Origin: Afipia felis ATCC 53690
Lineage (GTDB): Bacteria; Pseudomonadota; Alphaproteobacteria; Rhizobiales; Xanthobacteraceae
Direction of reading: 5' to 3'
Length of the DNA: 64,000 bases
Assembly (NCBI RefSeq): GCF_000314735.2
Contig: NZ_KB375270.1
Coordinates: 3,850,001-3,914,000 of the forward strand
A model generated the notes under the pieces. It saw only the letters and a list, made by a program, of their open reading frames with translations. It ran no database searches and was not told the origin of the DNA. Position numbers and translations under genes: made by a program. Of this stretch, positions 8,993-18,810 are shown one piece after another; the stretch's first letter is position 1, and each line of letters begins with the position of its first letter.

Positions 8993-9793
8993 TCAGCGTT
9001 TCACCATGCCCTGCGCCAGCAGGCGACCCTCGATTTCATGCAGGATACGCGCGAGCCGCTCGGCCCACTCGATCTGGCCGGCTTCTTCCGCAATCAGATC
9101 CTGCCGGATCTCGATTCCGGAATTGATCAGTCCTCTCCGCTCGCCATGCACGGGGATTGTGTAGTCGGTGGCGTCATTCACCGCGTAAGGCTCGTTGTCG
9201 CCGACCAGGAAATGGCCCTCGGCACGCAGCAGCTTGAGCAATAGCGGCGGCAGGCCGTTGCCGTTCTGGTAGAGCGTGCCGACATGCCAGGGCCGCGCGA
9301 CGCCGGCATAGAGCGGTGTGAACGAATGCAGTGATATCAGAATGGTCGGGTGTTTTTTTTCGGCGCAGCGGTCGAGCACCTGCGCGATGCGCGCGTGATA
9401 GGGCGTGAAGATCTCGCGTCTGCGCGCGGTGATCTCGTCAAAATTCAGGCCGTCATTACCGGGAATATGCGTGGCCTCGCTGATGAGCGGGATCGAGCCC
9501 GGACTCTCGAATGGCCGGTTGCAATCGATGACCAGCCGCGAATATCGCTGTGCGATCAGATGTGCGCCGGTGGCCTCTGCCAGCCGCCGCGCGACACCGG
9601 CGATGCCGACGTCCCATGCGATGTGCCGCTCCAGATCGCTCTCCGTGAGGCCGAGACGGCCGAGACGCTCCGGAATGCGTCTGCCGTAATGATCGCAGGT
9701 GAGAAGAAAGGGAGATGTGCTTTCCGCGTTGTCTTCGCGCACGGGCGAGACTTCATCGGTATCGAGCAGGAGGGGTGAGACAGGTGAGTGCAT
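8993..9793 (-). CDS. N-formylglutamate amidohydrolase family protein
   Basis: The 266-residue protein fits COG3931 / FGase: 'LLTCDHYGRRIPERLGRLGL', 'HIAWDVGIAGVARRLAEATGAHLI', 'RLVIDCNRPFESPGSIPLISE', and 'HPTILISLHSFTPLYAGVARPWHVG', with conserved His, Asp and Arg residues of the carboxypeptidase-like zinc fold. The classical member releases formate and glutamate in histidine degradation, but members outside hut operons, like this one, act on unknown N-acyl amino acids. It ends a minus-strand pair with the MFS gene 10 bp upstream, so co-transcription is likely. Confidence 0.85.
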   Translation of the reverse strand: MHSPVSPLLLDTDEVSPVREDNAESTSPFLLTCDHYGRRIPERLGRLGLTESDLERHIAWDVGIAGVARRLAEATGAHLIAQRYSRLVIDCNRPFESPGSIPLISEATHIPGNDGLNFDEITARRREIFTPYHARIAQVLDRCAEKKHPTILISLHSFTPLYAGVARPWHVGTLYQNGNGLPPLLLKLLRAEGHFLVGDNEPYAVNDATDYTIPVHGERRGLINSGIEIRQDLIAEEAGQIEWAERLARILHEIEGRLLAQGMVKR

Positions 9794-9803
9794 GGGTCCC
9801 TCG

Positions 9804-10988
9804 TCAATCGCGCCGGGATAGTTCCCCCAGAAACAGTATAAGCGTGATTGCGGGAAAGCATAGACCGATCATTGCGACGCTGGCGTGGCCGCCATGGCTC
9901 ACCGCCCAGCCGCTCAGGGCAGAGCCGATCGCGCCGCCGAGGAAGAACAGCGCGATGTAGAGGGCGTTGACGCGGCTGCGGATGTCCGCGCCGAGTCCGT
10001 AGATGGTGCGTTGCCCAACGAGCATATTCATCTGCACGCCTGCATCGAGAATGATGCCCGCGAAAACCCATAATGTGAGCGAATGGCCGCTAACCCAGAC
10101 CAGCCCGAAGCCGATTGCGACCGCGACGATGGCGGCGAATGTCAGCGCATCGCCATGCCCCTTGTCGGCCAGGCGGCCCGCGACCGGTGCGATGAAGGCC
10201 CCGGCGGCGCCGCTCAGCAGGAAAAGCGATAGCATTGTATGGCTCAGCGAAAACGGCGGCTGCAGCAGAATCAGCGGCGCGGCCGTCCAGAACAACGAGA
10301 ACGCGCCGTACATCATGCCCTGATAGGCGGTCCGCCGCTGCAGCTCCGGCGTGTCACGCAAGAGCGACCACATCGAGCCGAGCAATTTTCCGTAATTGAG
10401 CGTGTGCTCCGGCCGCCGTCGCGGCAACGTGATCGCGAGCATCGCCACGACACCGAGCATCGCCACCGCCGAGGCGAGATAGACGCCGCGCCAGCCGATG
10501 AAGCCCGAGACCAGCGTCGAGACCGGACGTGCCAGCAGGATGCCGAACAACAGCCCGCTCATCACCGTGCCGACGATCTGGCCGCGCTTGTGTTCGGGCG
10601 CGAGGTGAGCGGCGACCGGCAGCACCATCTGCGTGGCGGTCGCGGTGATACCGAGCAGCAGCGAGGCTGCGATGAAAACGGATGCCGTCGGCGCGAACGA
10701 CGACAGAGCGAGGCTCGCAATCACCGCGCCTAGCGCCGTGAGAATGAGCGTCTTGTTTTCGAGCAGGTCGCCGAGCGGCGCGAGAAAGATCAGGCCGATC
10801 ACGTAGCCGATCTGGATCATCGTCACGATCAGGCCGGATGCGGAAATATCGAGGTGAAAGGCCTCGCTGATCGGGCCGATCAGGGGCTGCGCGTAATAGA
10901 GATTGGCGACCGTGACGCCGCAGGCGATGGCAAATGACAGGATGATCCAGAATCCGGGATCGCTCGTTTCCGAGGTCGTCTTCATCAA
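9804..10988 (-). CDS. MFS transporter (12-TM efflux type)
   Basis: The 394-residue protein has 12 predicted membrane helices. The motif A loop between TM2 and TM3 reads 'GLIFLAPLGDLLENKTLIL', typical of the DHA-type drug or metabolite exporters, and a second related loop 'VAGRLADKGHGDALT' sits in the second half. Substrate not identifiable. It precedes the amidohydrolase-family gene on the same strand with a 10-bp gap. Confidence 0.87.
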   Translation of the reverse strand: MMKTTSETSDPGFWIILSFAIACGVTVANLYYAQPLIGPISEAFHLDISASGLIVTMIQIGYVIGLIFLAPLGDLLENKTLILTALGAVIASLALSSFAPTASVFIAASLLLGITATATQMVLPVAAHLAPEHKRGQIVGTVMSGLLFGILLARPVSTLVSGFIGWRGVYLASAVAMLGVVAMLAITLPRRRPEHTLNYGKLLGSMWSLLRDTPELQRRTAYQGMMYGAFSLFWTAAPLILLQPPFSLSHTMLSLFLLSGAAGAFIAPVAGRLADKGHGDALTFAAIVAVAIGFGLVWVSGHSLTLWVFAGIILDAGVQMNMLVGQRTIYGLGADIRSRVNALYIALFFLGGAIGSALSGWAVSHGGHASVAMIGLCFPAITLILFLGELSRRD

Positions 10989-11157
10989 CAGCTTTCAGAG
11001 CGGCAGGACGGGACGCGCTCGATAAGCCATTGGAACAATTGATGCCAGTGAAATGCCTGTGAATAGCGGCGACAAAGGCAGCGGCTTACCCCCGGTTTTG
11101 GGAAAAGCCGTCCGCGTCCTATATTGATGGTCGGCTGACAGGACTCCATTCAAATCC

Positions 11158-13152
11158 ATGCGCTTCACGCCCCAATTTCTCGACGATCTGCGCGCGCGGC
11201 TTCCGGTGTCGGAAGTCGTGGGCAAGCGCGTGAAGTTGAAGCGGGCGGGTAAGGAGTGGAAAGGGCTGTCGCCCTTTCATCAGGAGAAAACGCCGTCCTT
11301 CACGGTCAATGACCAGAAGGGTTTTTATCACGACTTCTCGAGCGGCAAGCACGGCAACATCTTCGACTTCGTGATGGAGACCGAAGGCGTCGGCTTCGTC
11401 GAGGCGGTGGAGCGCCTCGCCTCGATGGCGGGCATGGCGCTGCCTGCGGTGACGCCCGATGCTGCGCGCCACGAACAGCGCCGCCGCACGCTGTATGACG
11501 TGATGGATCTCGCCGCGAAGTTCTTCGCGGAAACTTTAGCCTCGCGCACCGGCGCGAAGGCGCGCGGCTATCTCGCGGACCGTTCGATCTCGCCTGCGAC
11601 GCAGTTGCAGTTCCGCATGGGCTACGCGCCCGGCGAGCGCTTCGCGCTGAAGGAGCATCTTGGTTCGCAGGGCGTCAGTGCCGAGGACATGATCGAGGCC
11701 GGATTGCTGATCGCGGGCGATGACATTCCGGTGCCGTACGATCGCTTCCGTGATCGCGTGATGTTTCCGATCACCGATGCGCGCAACCGCATCATCGCGT
11801 TCGGGGGGCGTGCGCTCGAGAAGGATGTGCCCGCGAAGTATCTGAACTCGCCGGAGACGCCGCTCTTCCACAAGGGCGACAATCTCTACAATCAGGCGAT
11901 GGCGCGGCAGGCTGCGCATGACGGCTCGCAGGTTGTCGTCGCCGAAGGTTATGTCGATGTCATCGCGCTGGTCGGCACGGGATTCGCCGCCGCGGTCGCA
12001 CCGCTCGGCACCGCGCTAACCGAAAACCAGCTCACGTTGTTGTGGAAGATGGCCGACGAGCCGTTGTTGTGTTTCGACGGCGACGGCGCGGGCCAACGCG
12101 CGGCGTTTCGCGCGGCCGACCTCGCGCTGCCGCACCTCAAGCCCGGCAAGAGTCTTCGTTTCGCGATGATGCCGGAAGGGCAGGACCCCGACGATCTCGC
12201 GCGCAATGGCGGCCGCGCCGCGATCGACGAAGTGTTCGCAGGCGCGCGGCCGCTCGCCGACATGATCTGGACGCGCGCGACCGAGGGCGGACAGTTCGCG
12301 ACGCCGGAGCGCCGCGCAGCGCTGGAGGCGCAGCTTCAGAACCTCACCAACGGCATCCAGGACGAGACCGTGCGGCGCTACTACCGGCAGGATTTTGCTG
12401 AGCGGTTGCGCCGGATGTTCGCACCCGAGGGAAGCGCACCGGGCGGCTACGGTGGGGCGCGGGGTGGCTTCCGGAGCGAATCACCGCGGCGTTTTCCGGG
12501 CCGGGGCGGCTTCGGGGCCGGTTCCGCCGGGCGGCCGGGCAGCCGGGCCAATCTATCCACAGCCGCGCTGGGCCGGGGGCCGTATCAGGCCGCGAGCCCG
12601 CAACTGGCGAATTCGCCGTTGATGCGCGGCCAGCGTGGCGCGCTCTCGCGCCGCGAGGCGCTGATCCTGCAGTCGCTCGTCAACCACCCCTGGCTGCTGC
12701 ACGACCATCTCGAGGAGATCGCGGGTCTCGAACTTGCCCACCCGGATGCTGTGAAATTGCGCGCCGGCATTATCGCGGCGTTTGCCAATTATGGCACGAC
12801 CGACGATTCGGAGGCCGAGCGCGACCGGATCGCCGCGTGGCTGGAAAAGAACAATTATTCAGAGCAAATTCAAAGGGTTGAGAAAGCGCTCACCACCAAG
12901 GATGTGTGGGGAACGCAGGCTGGCGCTGCGCGCGAGGATGTTTTGTCGACCTGGCAGCAACTCGTTGCCTTGCATCGGCAATCCCACGCCCTACTTAGGG
13001 AATTGAAGGATGCCGAACAGGCGCTCGGACATGACAACACTGAGGCGAACATCGCCTGGTTGCGGGATGTCAAAGCGAGGCTTGCGGCGGCGGACGGGAC
13101 CGAGGCGCTGATTGAAGGCTTCGGGGAGTCCTCGGGGCGGTTCCGCGCCTGA
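11158..13152 (+). CDS. dnaG: DNA primase
   Basis: DnaG makes RNA primers at the replication fork. The 664 residues show an N-terminal CHC2-like domain, the RNA polymerase core, a TOPRIM domain with 'VVVAEGYVDVIALVGTGFAAAVAP' (in two parts) and 'LLCFDGDGAGQRAA' (acidic metal-binding cluster), a glycine/arginine-rich linker at about 425-475, and a C-terminal DnaB-binding helical domain. The zinc-finger region is degenerate: the residues aligning with the usual three Cys are Ser38, Asp59 and Ser62, while His41 stays. rpoD follows, the ancient dnaG-rpoD neighbourhood. Confidence 0.97.
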   Translation: MRFTPQFLDDLRARLPVSEVVGKRVKLKRAGKEWKGLSPFHQEKTPSFTVNDQKGFYHDFSSGKHGNIFDFVMETEGVGFVEAVERLASMAGMALPAVTPDAARHEQRRRTLYDVMDLAAKFFAETLASRTGAKARGYLADRSISPATQLQFRMGYAPGERFALKEHLGSQGVSAEDMIEAGLLIAGDDIPVPYDRFRDRVMFPITDARNRIIAFGGRALEKDVPAKYLNSPETPLFHKGDNLYNQAMARQAAHDGSQVVVAEGYVDVIALVGTGFAAAVAPLGTALTENQLTLLWKMADEPLLCFDGDGAGQRAAFRAADLALPHLKPGKSLRFAMMPEGQDPDDLARNGGRAAIDEVFAGARPLADMIWTRATEGGQFATPERRAALEAQLQNLTNGIQDETVRRYYRQDFAERLRRMFAPEGSAPGGYGGARGGFRSESPRRFPGRGGFGAGSAGRPGSRANLSTAALGRGPYQAASPQLANSPLMRGQRGALSRREALILQSLVNHPWLLHDHLEEIAGLELAHPDAVKLRAGIIAAFANYGTTDDSEAERDRIAAWLEKNNYSEQIQRVEKALTTKDVWGTQAGAAREDVLSTWQQLVALHRQSHALLRELKDAEQALGHDNTEANIAWLRDVKARLAAADGTEALIEGFGESSGRFRA

Positions 13153-13438
13153 CAGGACAGGGATTCGGCGGCACGGGCTTCCGATTTGTGCGAAAATGAC
13201 TCGCCAAAACGAGGATTTACCCGCAAATACAGGGTTAATCGAAGCTTAACGGCCTGTAGGCCAAAACGGCGGCTGAATCGTAGGACAGGTCAAAGGGTGG
13301 CGTAGGGTGCGCGCCGCCTTTTCCGTGTCAGACCGTTGACCTGATCGGCGCGGGCCTCACGCCCGGCGCGATCAACAAATTCGAATTCCGCGCAGGGCGC
13401 AAGCCTCGCGTGCGGCGTGCGTTTCAGGAGCGACAAGT

Positions 13439-15568
13439 ATGGCCATCAAGGCGAAGACGGCAGCAGTCAAGGACAAGGAAAAAGAACAGAAGGCCGCCGA
13501 GACGCCCGAGAAGGATTCCGCCGACGCGCCGTCGCCTTTGCTCGACCTCTCCGACGCCGCCGTCAAGAAGATGATCAAGCAGGCGAAGAAACGCGGCTTC
13601 GTCACCTTCGACCAGCTCAACGAAGTGCTGCCCTCCGACCAGACCTCGCCGGAGCAGATCGAGGACATCATGGCGATGCTCTCGGACATGGGCATCAACG
13701 TCTCCGAGGCCGATGACGCCAACGACGAAGACGAAGAGAAGGACGATTCCGACGACGACACCGACAACGAGCTTGTCGAGGTCACCTCCAAGGCCGTCAC
13801 CGAAACCAAGAAGTCCGAGCCGGGCGAACGTACCGACGACCCGGTGCGCATGTATCTGCGCGAGATGGGCACGGTGGAGCTTCTGTCGCGCGAAGGCGAA
13901 ATCGCCATCGCCAAGCGCATCGAGGCCGGCCGCGAGGCGATGATCGCCGGGCTGTGCGAAAGCCCGCTGACCTTCCAGGCCATCATCATCTGGCGCGACG
14001 AACTCAACGAAGGAAAGATCTTCCTTCGCGACATCATCGATCTTGAAGCGACCTATGCCGGTCCCGAGGGCAAGAACGGCGTGAACCCTGCGATGATCGC
14101 AGGCCCGACCGGCCCCGACGGCCAGCCGACCGCGGCCGTCGTCAACGGCGACGGCACCGTGCAGGTGATCGGTCAGCAGCAGGCAGCCCCCGCGCAGACC
14201 GCGCCGCAGGCCGCGACCCCGTTCCGCCCGGCGCCCGCCGCCGGCGACGATGCCGCCGCGTCCGACAATGACGGCGACGAGGACGATGAGTTCGAGAACC
14301 AGATGTCGCTCGCCGCGATCGAGGCCGAGCTGAAGCCGCGCGTGGTCGAGACCTTCGACAAGATCGCATCCGAGTACAAGAAGCTGCGCCGCCTGCAGGA
14401 GCAGGACATCGCCAACCAGCTGCAGAGCGAGTCGCTCTCGCCGTCGCAGGAACGCAAGTACAAGAAGCTGAAGGACGAGATCATCGTCGAGGTGAAGTCG
14501 CTGCGCCTCAATCAGGCCCGCATCGATTCCCTCGTCGAGCAGCTTTACGACATCAACAAGCGCCTCGTTTCGTACGAAGGCCGCCTGTTCCGTCTCGGCG
14601 ATTCACACGGCGTCGGCCGGGAAGACTTCCTCAAGAACTACGTCGGCTCGGAGCTCGATCCGCGCTGGCTCAATCGTGTGTCGAAGCTCGCCGCCAAGGG
14701 CTGGAAGAATTTCGTCGCGCACGAGAAGGACAAGATCAAGGACCTGCGCCACGAGATCCAGCAACTCGCAGCATTGACCGGCCTCGAGATCGGCGAATTC
14801 CGCAAGATCGTGCTCGGCGTGCAGAAGGGCGAGCGCGAGGCGCGGCAGGCGAAGAAGGAAATGGTGGAGGCGAACCTCCGCCTCGTCATCTCCATCGCCA
14901 AGAAATACACCAACCGTGGCCTGCAATTCCTCGACCTCATTCAGGAAGGCAACATCGGCCTGATGAAGGCGGTGGACAAGTTCGAGTATCGCCGCGGCTA
15001 CAAGTTCTCGACTTACGCGACGTGGTGGATTCGTCAGGCCATCACCCGCTCGATCGCCGACCAGGCGCGCACCATCCGCATTCCGGTGCATATGATCGAG
15101 ACGATCAACAAGATCGTGCGCACCTCGCGTCAGATGCTGAACGAGATCGGCCGCGAGCCGACGCCGGAAGAGCTCGCCGAAAAGCTCGGCATGCCGCTGG
15201 AGAAGGTGCGCAAGGTTCTCAAGATCGCCAAGGAGCCGCTGTCGCTCGAGACCCCGGTGGGCGACGAGGAAGATTCGCACCTCGGCGATTTCATCGAGGA
15301 CAAGAACGCGATCCTGCCCATCGATGCGGCGATCCAGTCGAACCTGCGCGAGACCACGACGCGCGTGCTGGCTTCGCTCACGCCGCGCGAGGAGCGCGTG
15401 CTGCGCATGCGCTTCGGCATCGGCATGAACACCGACCACACGCTGGAAGAAGTCGGCCAGCAGTTCTCGGTCACGCGCGAACGTATCCGTCAGATCGAGG
15501 CGAAGGCGCTGCGCAAGCTCAAGCACCCGAGCCGGTCAAGGAAGCTGCGGAGCTTCCTGGATAACTAA
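13439..15568 (+). CDS. rpoD: RNA polymerase primary sigma factor (sigma-70)
   Basis: The 709-residue sigma factor contains region 1.1 near residues 30-90, an acidic Asp/Glu stretch, region 1.2 ('[22 protein letters not shown]'; in two parts), a long non-conserved insert with a Pro/Ala/Asp-rich segment (about 220-285), region 2 with '[17 protein letters not shown]' for -10 recognition and melting, region 3, and region 4.2 with '[17 protein letters not shown]' for -35 recognition. The ATG at 13439 follows CAGGAGCGACAAGT. The 287-bp spacer after dnaG suggests a separate promoter. It ends at a strong bidirectional terminator. Confidence 0.97.
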   Translation: MAIKAKTAAVKDKEKEQKAAETPEKDSADAPSPLLDLSDAAVKKMIKQAKKRGFVTFDQLNEVLPSDQTSPEQIEDIMAMLSDMGINVSEADDANDEDEEKDDSDDDTDNELVEVTSKAVTETKKSEPGERTDDPVRMYLREMGTVELLSREGEIAIAKRIEAGREAMIAGLCESPLTFQAIIIWRDELNEGKIFLRDIIDLEATYAGPEGKNGVNPAMIAGPTGPDGQPTAAVVNGDGTVQVIGQQQAAPAQTAPQAATPFRPAPAAGDDAAASDNDGDEDDEFENQMSLAAIEAELKPRVVETFDKIASEYKKLRRLQEQDIANQLQSESLSPSQERKYKKLKDEIIVEVKSLRLNQARIDSLVEQLYDINKRLVSYEGRLFRLGDSHGVGREDFLKNYVGSELDPRWLNRVSKLAAKGWKNFVAHEKDKIKDLRHEIQQLAALTGLEIGEFRKIVLGVQKGEREARQAKKEMVEANLRLVISIAKKYTNRGLQFLDLIQEGNIGLMKAVDKFEYRRGYKFSTYATWWIRQAITRSIADQARTIRIPVHMIETINKIVRTSRQMLNEIGREPTPEELAEKLGMPLEKVRKVLKIAKEPLSLETPVGDEEDSHLGDFIEDKNAILPIDAAIQSNLRETTTRVLASLTPREERVLRMRFGIGMNTDHTLEEVGQQFSVTRERIRQIEAKALRKLKHPSRSRKLRSFLDN

Positions 15569-15594
15569 GCGCATACATCATGTGACAAACAAAA

Positions 15595-15627
15595 AACGGC
15601 GGGCCGAAAGGTCCGCCGTTTTGATTT
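15595..15627. terminator. Bidirectional terminator after rpoD
   Basis: AACGGCGGGCC and GGTCCGCCGTT form an 11-bp stem (one G-U) around a GAAA tetraloop. It is followed by TTGATTTG on the plus strand and by a T-rich run (TTTTTTGTTTG) on the minus strand, so it can serve both rpoD and the convergent small gene. Confidence 0.88.
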
Positions 15628-15651
15628 GTGAGTAATTGTAAATCCGTGCGG

Positions 15652-15942
15652 CTAGCCTGCCGCGCATTTTTTGACGAAACGTCTGCGCTCCAGCAAGTGC
15701 AGCTTGCGCTGCTTGGCCTGTGCCTTGCAGGTCTTGACCTTGCGGGCGCGGTGCTGGGCTTTCTCCAGCGCCTGCTGATCAGCATTTTGCCGGCGTGCGG
15801 TGCCTGCGCGTTCCTGCGTGGTCAGTTGATCGCGCCGTGCCTTGGCGCTGTCGTTGATGGATTGCGCGAAGCCGATGCTGGTGGACGACACCCCCAGTAT
15901 CAATGCGCTGCATAGCAACAAAATTCGCGATGACGATTTCAT
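15652..15942 (-). CDS. Small secreted basic protein (PsiF-like)
   Basis: The 96-residue precursor has a Sec signal peptide ('RILLLCSALILGVSSTSIGFAQ') and a mature part of about 70 residues rich in Lys, Arg, Gln and Ala. It ends with 'CKAQAKQRKLHLLERRRF' then 'VKKCAAG', a pair of Cys in a basic helix as in PsiF-type repeats. Start at ATG 15942; the upstream frame has no signal-like features. Function unknown, periplasmic location inferred. Confidence 0.65.
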   Translation of the reverse strand: MKSSSRILLLCSALILGVSSTSIGFAQSINDSAKARRDQLTTQERAGTARRQNADQQALEKAQHRARKVKTCKAQAKQRKLHLLERRRFVKKCAAG

Positions 15943-16123
15943 ATGAGCCCCCCCAGTACGGCGTGAATCGTACCACGCTTGGCGGGAGCGAGTCTTTGGA
16001 CCAAAGGTGGGGATGTGACAACAGCACGACCCCACCGTCTATACGCAAAGCGAAGACGTAAAGTTCGTTGCTCGTTTTCGGCGTCGCGCCGGTGCCTACG
16101 AGCGAGGCCCTGCAACAATAACT

Positions 16124-16157
16124 CGAAAAACAAAAAGCCCGGCGCGAAGCCGAGCTT
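16124..16157 (-). terminator. Terminator of the porin gene
   Basis: Read on the minus strand AAGCTCGGC and GCCGGGCTT pair around a TTCGC-type loop with one G-U, followed by TTTGTTTTTCG. It lies about 40 bases past the porin stop codon. Confidence 0.8.
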
Positions 16158-16194
16158 GGTTGTCTGAATTCATCTTGCGATGCGGTCGTCGCGA

Positions 16195-16893
16195 CTAGAA
16201 CCTATAATTCACGCGGACCAGCCCCATGTCGATGTTCTCACCAATGTGCTCAACGAAATTGTCTGTAGCATCAGCAGGATTAACAACGGTGACGTTCTTC
16301 TTGCCCAGGAAGATATGATTCCATTCGACCCCAACCGACCAGTTGCGGGCAAAGCCATATTCGAGACCGACGCCAACCGCGCCACCCCAACGGGTTACAC
16401 TGCCATTATAATCTCTCGGAGGTGATATCTGGGGGTTGCTGTATTTGAAGCCGACCACTGCCGCGCCGCCCTTAGCGTAGAGCAGCACATTGTCCCAAGC
16501 ATAGCCGACCTGACCGGTGAAAAGACCAAACGAATCGATGTGAGTTTTGTCGTTGTAGTCAGGGTAGCTCAGATCAATGCTGCTACCCTTGAAATTGGCC
16601 CAGTTGCCCTGAGCTTCGAGACCAAAGACCCAGTTCGAAGACTGCCAGCGGTAGCCGAGTTGGCCGCCCACCGTGCCGCCGGTGGCGTTGTGGCATCCAC
16701 CGGGGTCGCCCTGATAATCCCAGCAGCTATGCGAAGAACCAAAACCGCCGTTAGCGCCAACGTAGAAGCCGCTCCAGTTATAGATCGGGGCGACAATTGG
16801 GGCCTTTGTGTAAGGCCGCGCAGCAAGGTCGGCAGCGGAAGCCATCGAAACCATCGCGCATAACGCAACAGAGCTCAAAAATAACTTTTTCAT
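16195..16893 (-). CDS. Outer-membrane beta-barrel protein (Omp25/Omp31 type)
   Basis: The 232-residue protein starts with a signal peptide ('MKKLFLSSVALCAMVSMASA', cut before ADLAARPY), then 'IYNWSGFYVGANGGFG', the classic opening strand of the 8-stranded Omp25/Omp31 family of rhizobiales. Alternating strands follow, and the C-terminus ends in Phe ('MGLVRVNYRF'), the BAM recognition signal. 'CWDYQGDPGGC' in the first loop could form a disulfide. Start at ATG 16893; the open frame reaches 17070 but the extension lacks a leader. It has its own terminator and a long AT-richer upstream region. Confidence 0.9.
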   Translation of the reverse strand: MKKLFLSSVALCAMVSMASAADLAARPYTKAPIVAPIYNWSGFYVGANGGFGSSHSCWDYQGDPGGCHNATGGTVGGQLGYRWQSSNWVFGLEAQGNWANFKGSSIDLSYPDYNDKTHIDSFGLFTGQVGYAWDNVLLYAKGGAAVVGFKYSNPQISPPRDYNGSVTRWGGAVGVGLEYGFARNWSVGVEWNHIFLGKKNVTVVNPADATDNFVEHIGENIDMGLVRVNYRF

Positions 16894-17103
16894 AGAAAGC
16901 CCCATCAATTCAATAAATCTAGCTTTCACCTTTAGGGGGACCGTCACAACCACTGCGTAAAGAGAATCACGGAGTGATGCTTTTAAAGCACGCTGCACCG
17001 GTCCAGATGTCTGCCGCTCGCTGGCATCAAGGGGGCTCGGCGAAGGAAGACGGTGATCTTCGCGGTTCACTCTGATTTTCTGCTTTTTCGGAAGGCGCTT
17101 GAC

Positions 17104-17640
17104 CTTTCTGGATTTAGGTTTATATTCCTATACATCCCGTCTCACTCCCGAGGGGCGGCTCGCGATCGTCACTTGTCGCGGGGCGGGATGCGGTGGTTCG
17201 CGCCGCAGCGTTCGATTGTCGCCGATCGACCGCATCGTGAGGCCGGCGCAAATCGGCTGATGGTGCGGACGTGAGGCGTCTGACGGCATCGCTGCGTCCG
17301 GATGGCCCAAGTTGCATGATCCTGGCGCGGCAGCCCGCGCCTTCGACTTACGGTGGTGCCAGCACTGGACACCGGGGGTGATGCAAAGCAAGCCATGACC
17401 CCACCGCGTGCGGAACGCCGGGTGTGTTCGGCGCTTTCGTGGTGGACTTACTCGTGCGCTTGTTTTCATCGCGCATGAGGCTGCGGATGCGTCACGCATC
17501 CGGCGTTCCGTGCGCCCTCGGTTTTGAGGGGAAACGGTTAGAGCTTCGGGCGCGCCCGCGCCGTCACAAGAACAGGGCCGATGTCGCGCACCCCGCGCAT
17601 CGCTACCCTTTTCGGGCACGGATGGGGCAGGCTCCGCACA
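17104..17640. repeat. Non-coding block resembling a Bradyrhizobiaceae dispersed repeat
   Basis: This is most of the 837-bp gap between the porin and the lytic transglycosylase. I see no credible gene in it. The open frames on both strands are arginine-, serine- and histidine-rich with no leader or family pattern. The text (for example CATCCCGTCTCACTCCCGAG and GCGGGATGCGGTGGTTCGCG) resembles a long intergenic element that I remember from many Bradyrhizobium, Nitrobacter and Rhodopseudomonas genomes, where it produces spurious 'hypothetical proteins'. Only one copy is in the window, so this rests on memory. Confidence 0.4.
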
Positions 17641-17729
17641 GATTACGTCATCCTCCCGCCCCGATTCGCCATGCTATAAAGACATCCGAAATTTCCCGCC
17701 CGCCTGTCCCGGCAGCCAAAGAGGTTTTC

Positions 17730-18569
17730 ATGCGCACTTTGTCCCGTACATTTTCTCGCAAATTGTCTCTTCTGGCGCTGTCGCTCGGCCTTTTCGGCGT
17801 GGGCTCAGTGTCGTCCGCGTCCGCCGCGCAATGCGGCGGCGATTTCAACGCCTTCATCTCGAGCTTCTCGCGCGAGGCCGTGGCCGCGGGCATTTCGCCG
17901 AACGTCGTCAGCCAGGCGTTTGCGGGCGTGACGCTCGATCAGGCCGTGCTGCAGTTCGACCGCCGCCAGCGCTACACCTTCAACAAGACCTTCGAACAGT
18001 ATGTCTCGACCCGCGTCGGACCCGGCCGTATCAAGACCGGCCGCTTCATGATGCAGAAGAACGCCTCGCTGCTGTCGCGCATCGAGCAGCGCTTCGGCGT
18101 GCCGCCGCAGATCATCGTCGCGATCTGGGGTCTGGAAACGGATTTCGGCAAGGGCGACATGGGCAAGCGGCCGGTGATCAAGACGCTCGCGACGCTCGCG
18201 CATGATTGCCGCCGCTCCGAGCTGTTTCAGGGCGAACTGCTCGCGGCGCTGAAGATCGTGCAGCGCGGCGATCTGCGGCTCGACGATCTCGTCGGCGCGT
18301 TCGCGGGCGAGATCGGGCAGACGCAGTTCCTGCCGTCGAGCTACATTAAGTACGGCGTCGATTTCGACGGCAACGGCCACGTCGACCTGCGCCACAGTGT
18401 GCCGGACGTGCTCGCCTCCACCGCGAACCTTCTGCACACCTCGGGCTTCAAGGCGGGCGCCGACTATCACGAGGGCAGCGCCAATTTCGACGCCATGCGC
18501 GAGTGGAACAGGGCGGTGATCTATCGCAAGACGATCGCCTATTTCGCCGACAAGCTGGCCGGGCCGTAG
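17730..18569 (+). CDS. Lytic murein transglycosylase (MltB/SLT_2 type)
   Basis: These periplasmic enzymes cleave peptidoglycan to 1,6-anhydro-muropeptides. The 279-residue precursor has a signal peptide ('LSLLALSLGLFGVGSVSSASAA'), then the SLT_2 domain with catalytic Glu136 in 'AIWGLETDFGKGDMGKRPV', the block 'GAFAGEIGQTQFLPSSYIKYGVD' (in two parts) and 'FDGNGHVDLRHSVPDVLAS'. The start at ATG 17730 follows AAAGAGGTTTTC. There is no lipobox, so it is likely soluble. Single gene. Confidence 0.9.
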   Translation: MRTLSRTFSRKLSLLALSLGLFGVGSVSSASAAQCGGDFNAFISSFSREAVAAGISPNVVSQAFAGVTLDQAVLQFDRRQRYTFNKTFEQYVSTRVGPGRIKTGRFMMQKNASLLSRIEQRFGVPPQIIVAIWGLETDFGKGDMGKRPVIKTLATLAHDCRRSELFQGELLAALKIVQRGDLRLDDLVGAFAGEIGQTQFLPSSYIKYGVDFDGNGHVDLRHSVPDVLASTANLLHTSGFKAGADYHEGSANFDAMREWNRAVIYRKTIAYFADKLAGP

Positions 18570-18810
18570 GAAGCAGCGCCGCTTCTGCAGGGTTAACGAG
18601 GCGCGAACGCGGCTCGTATCTTCATTAATTCAAAACCACGCCAAAAGGTGCTATGGAACAGTGAGGGTCCGTTAAGTTCCCACAGCGCATGTTCCCCGAA
18701 AGAAACCGGCGGAACACCCGCACGGGGGCAGGGAATATGCGTCAGGCAGGACACCCACGGCATGATCCGCGCGACAAGACGCGGACGCGCGACAGCTTCG
18801 GAGGTTGCGC

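Noticed and set aside
17128-17619. 163-codon minus-strand hypothetical protein in the porin-mltB gap
   Set aside because: Composition and context fit a non-coding repeat; no leader, domain or ribosome site is visible.
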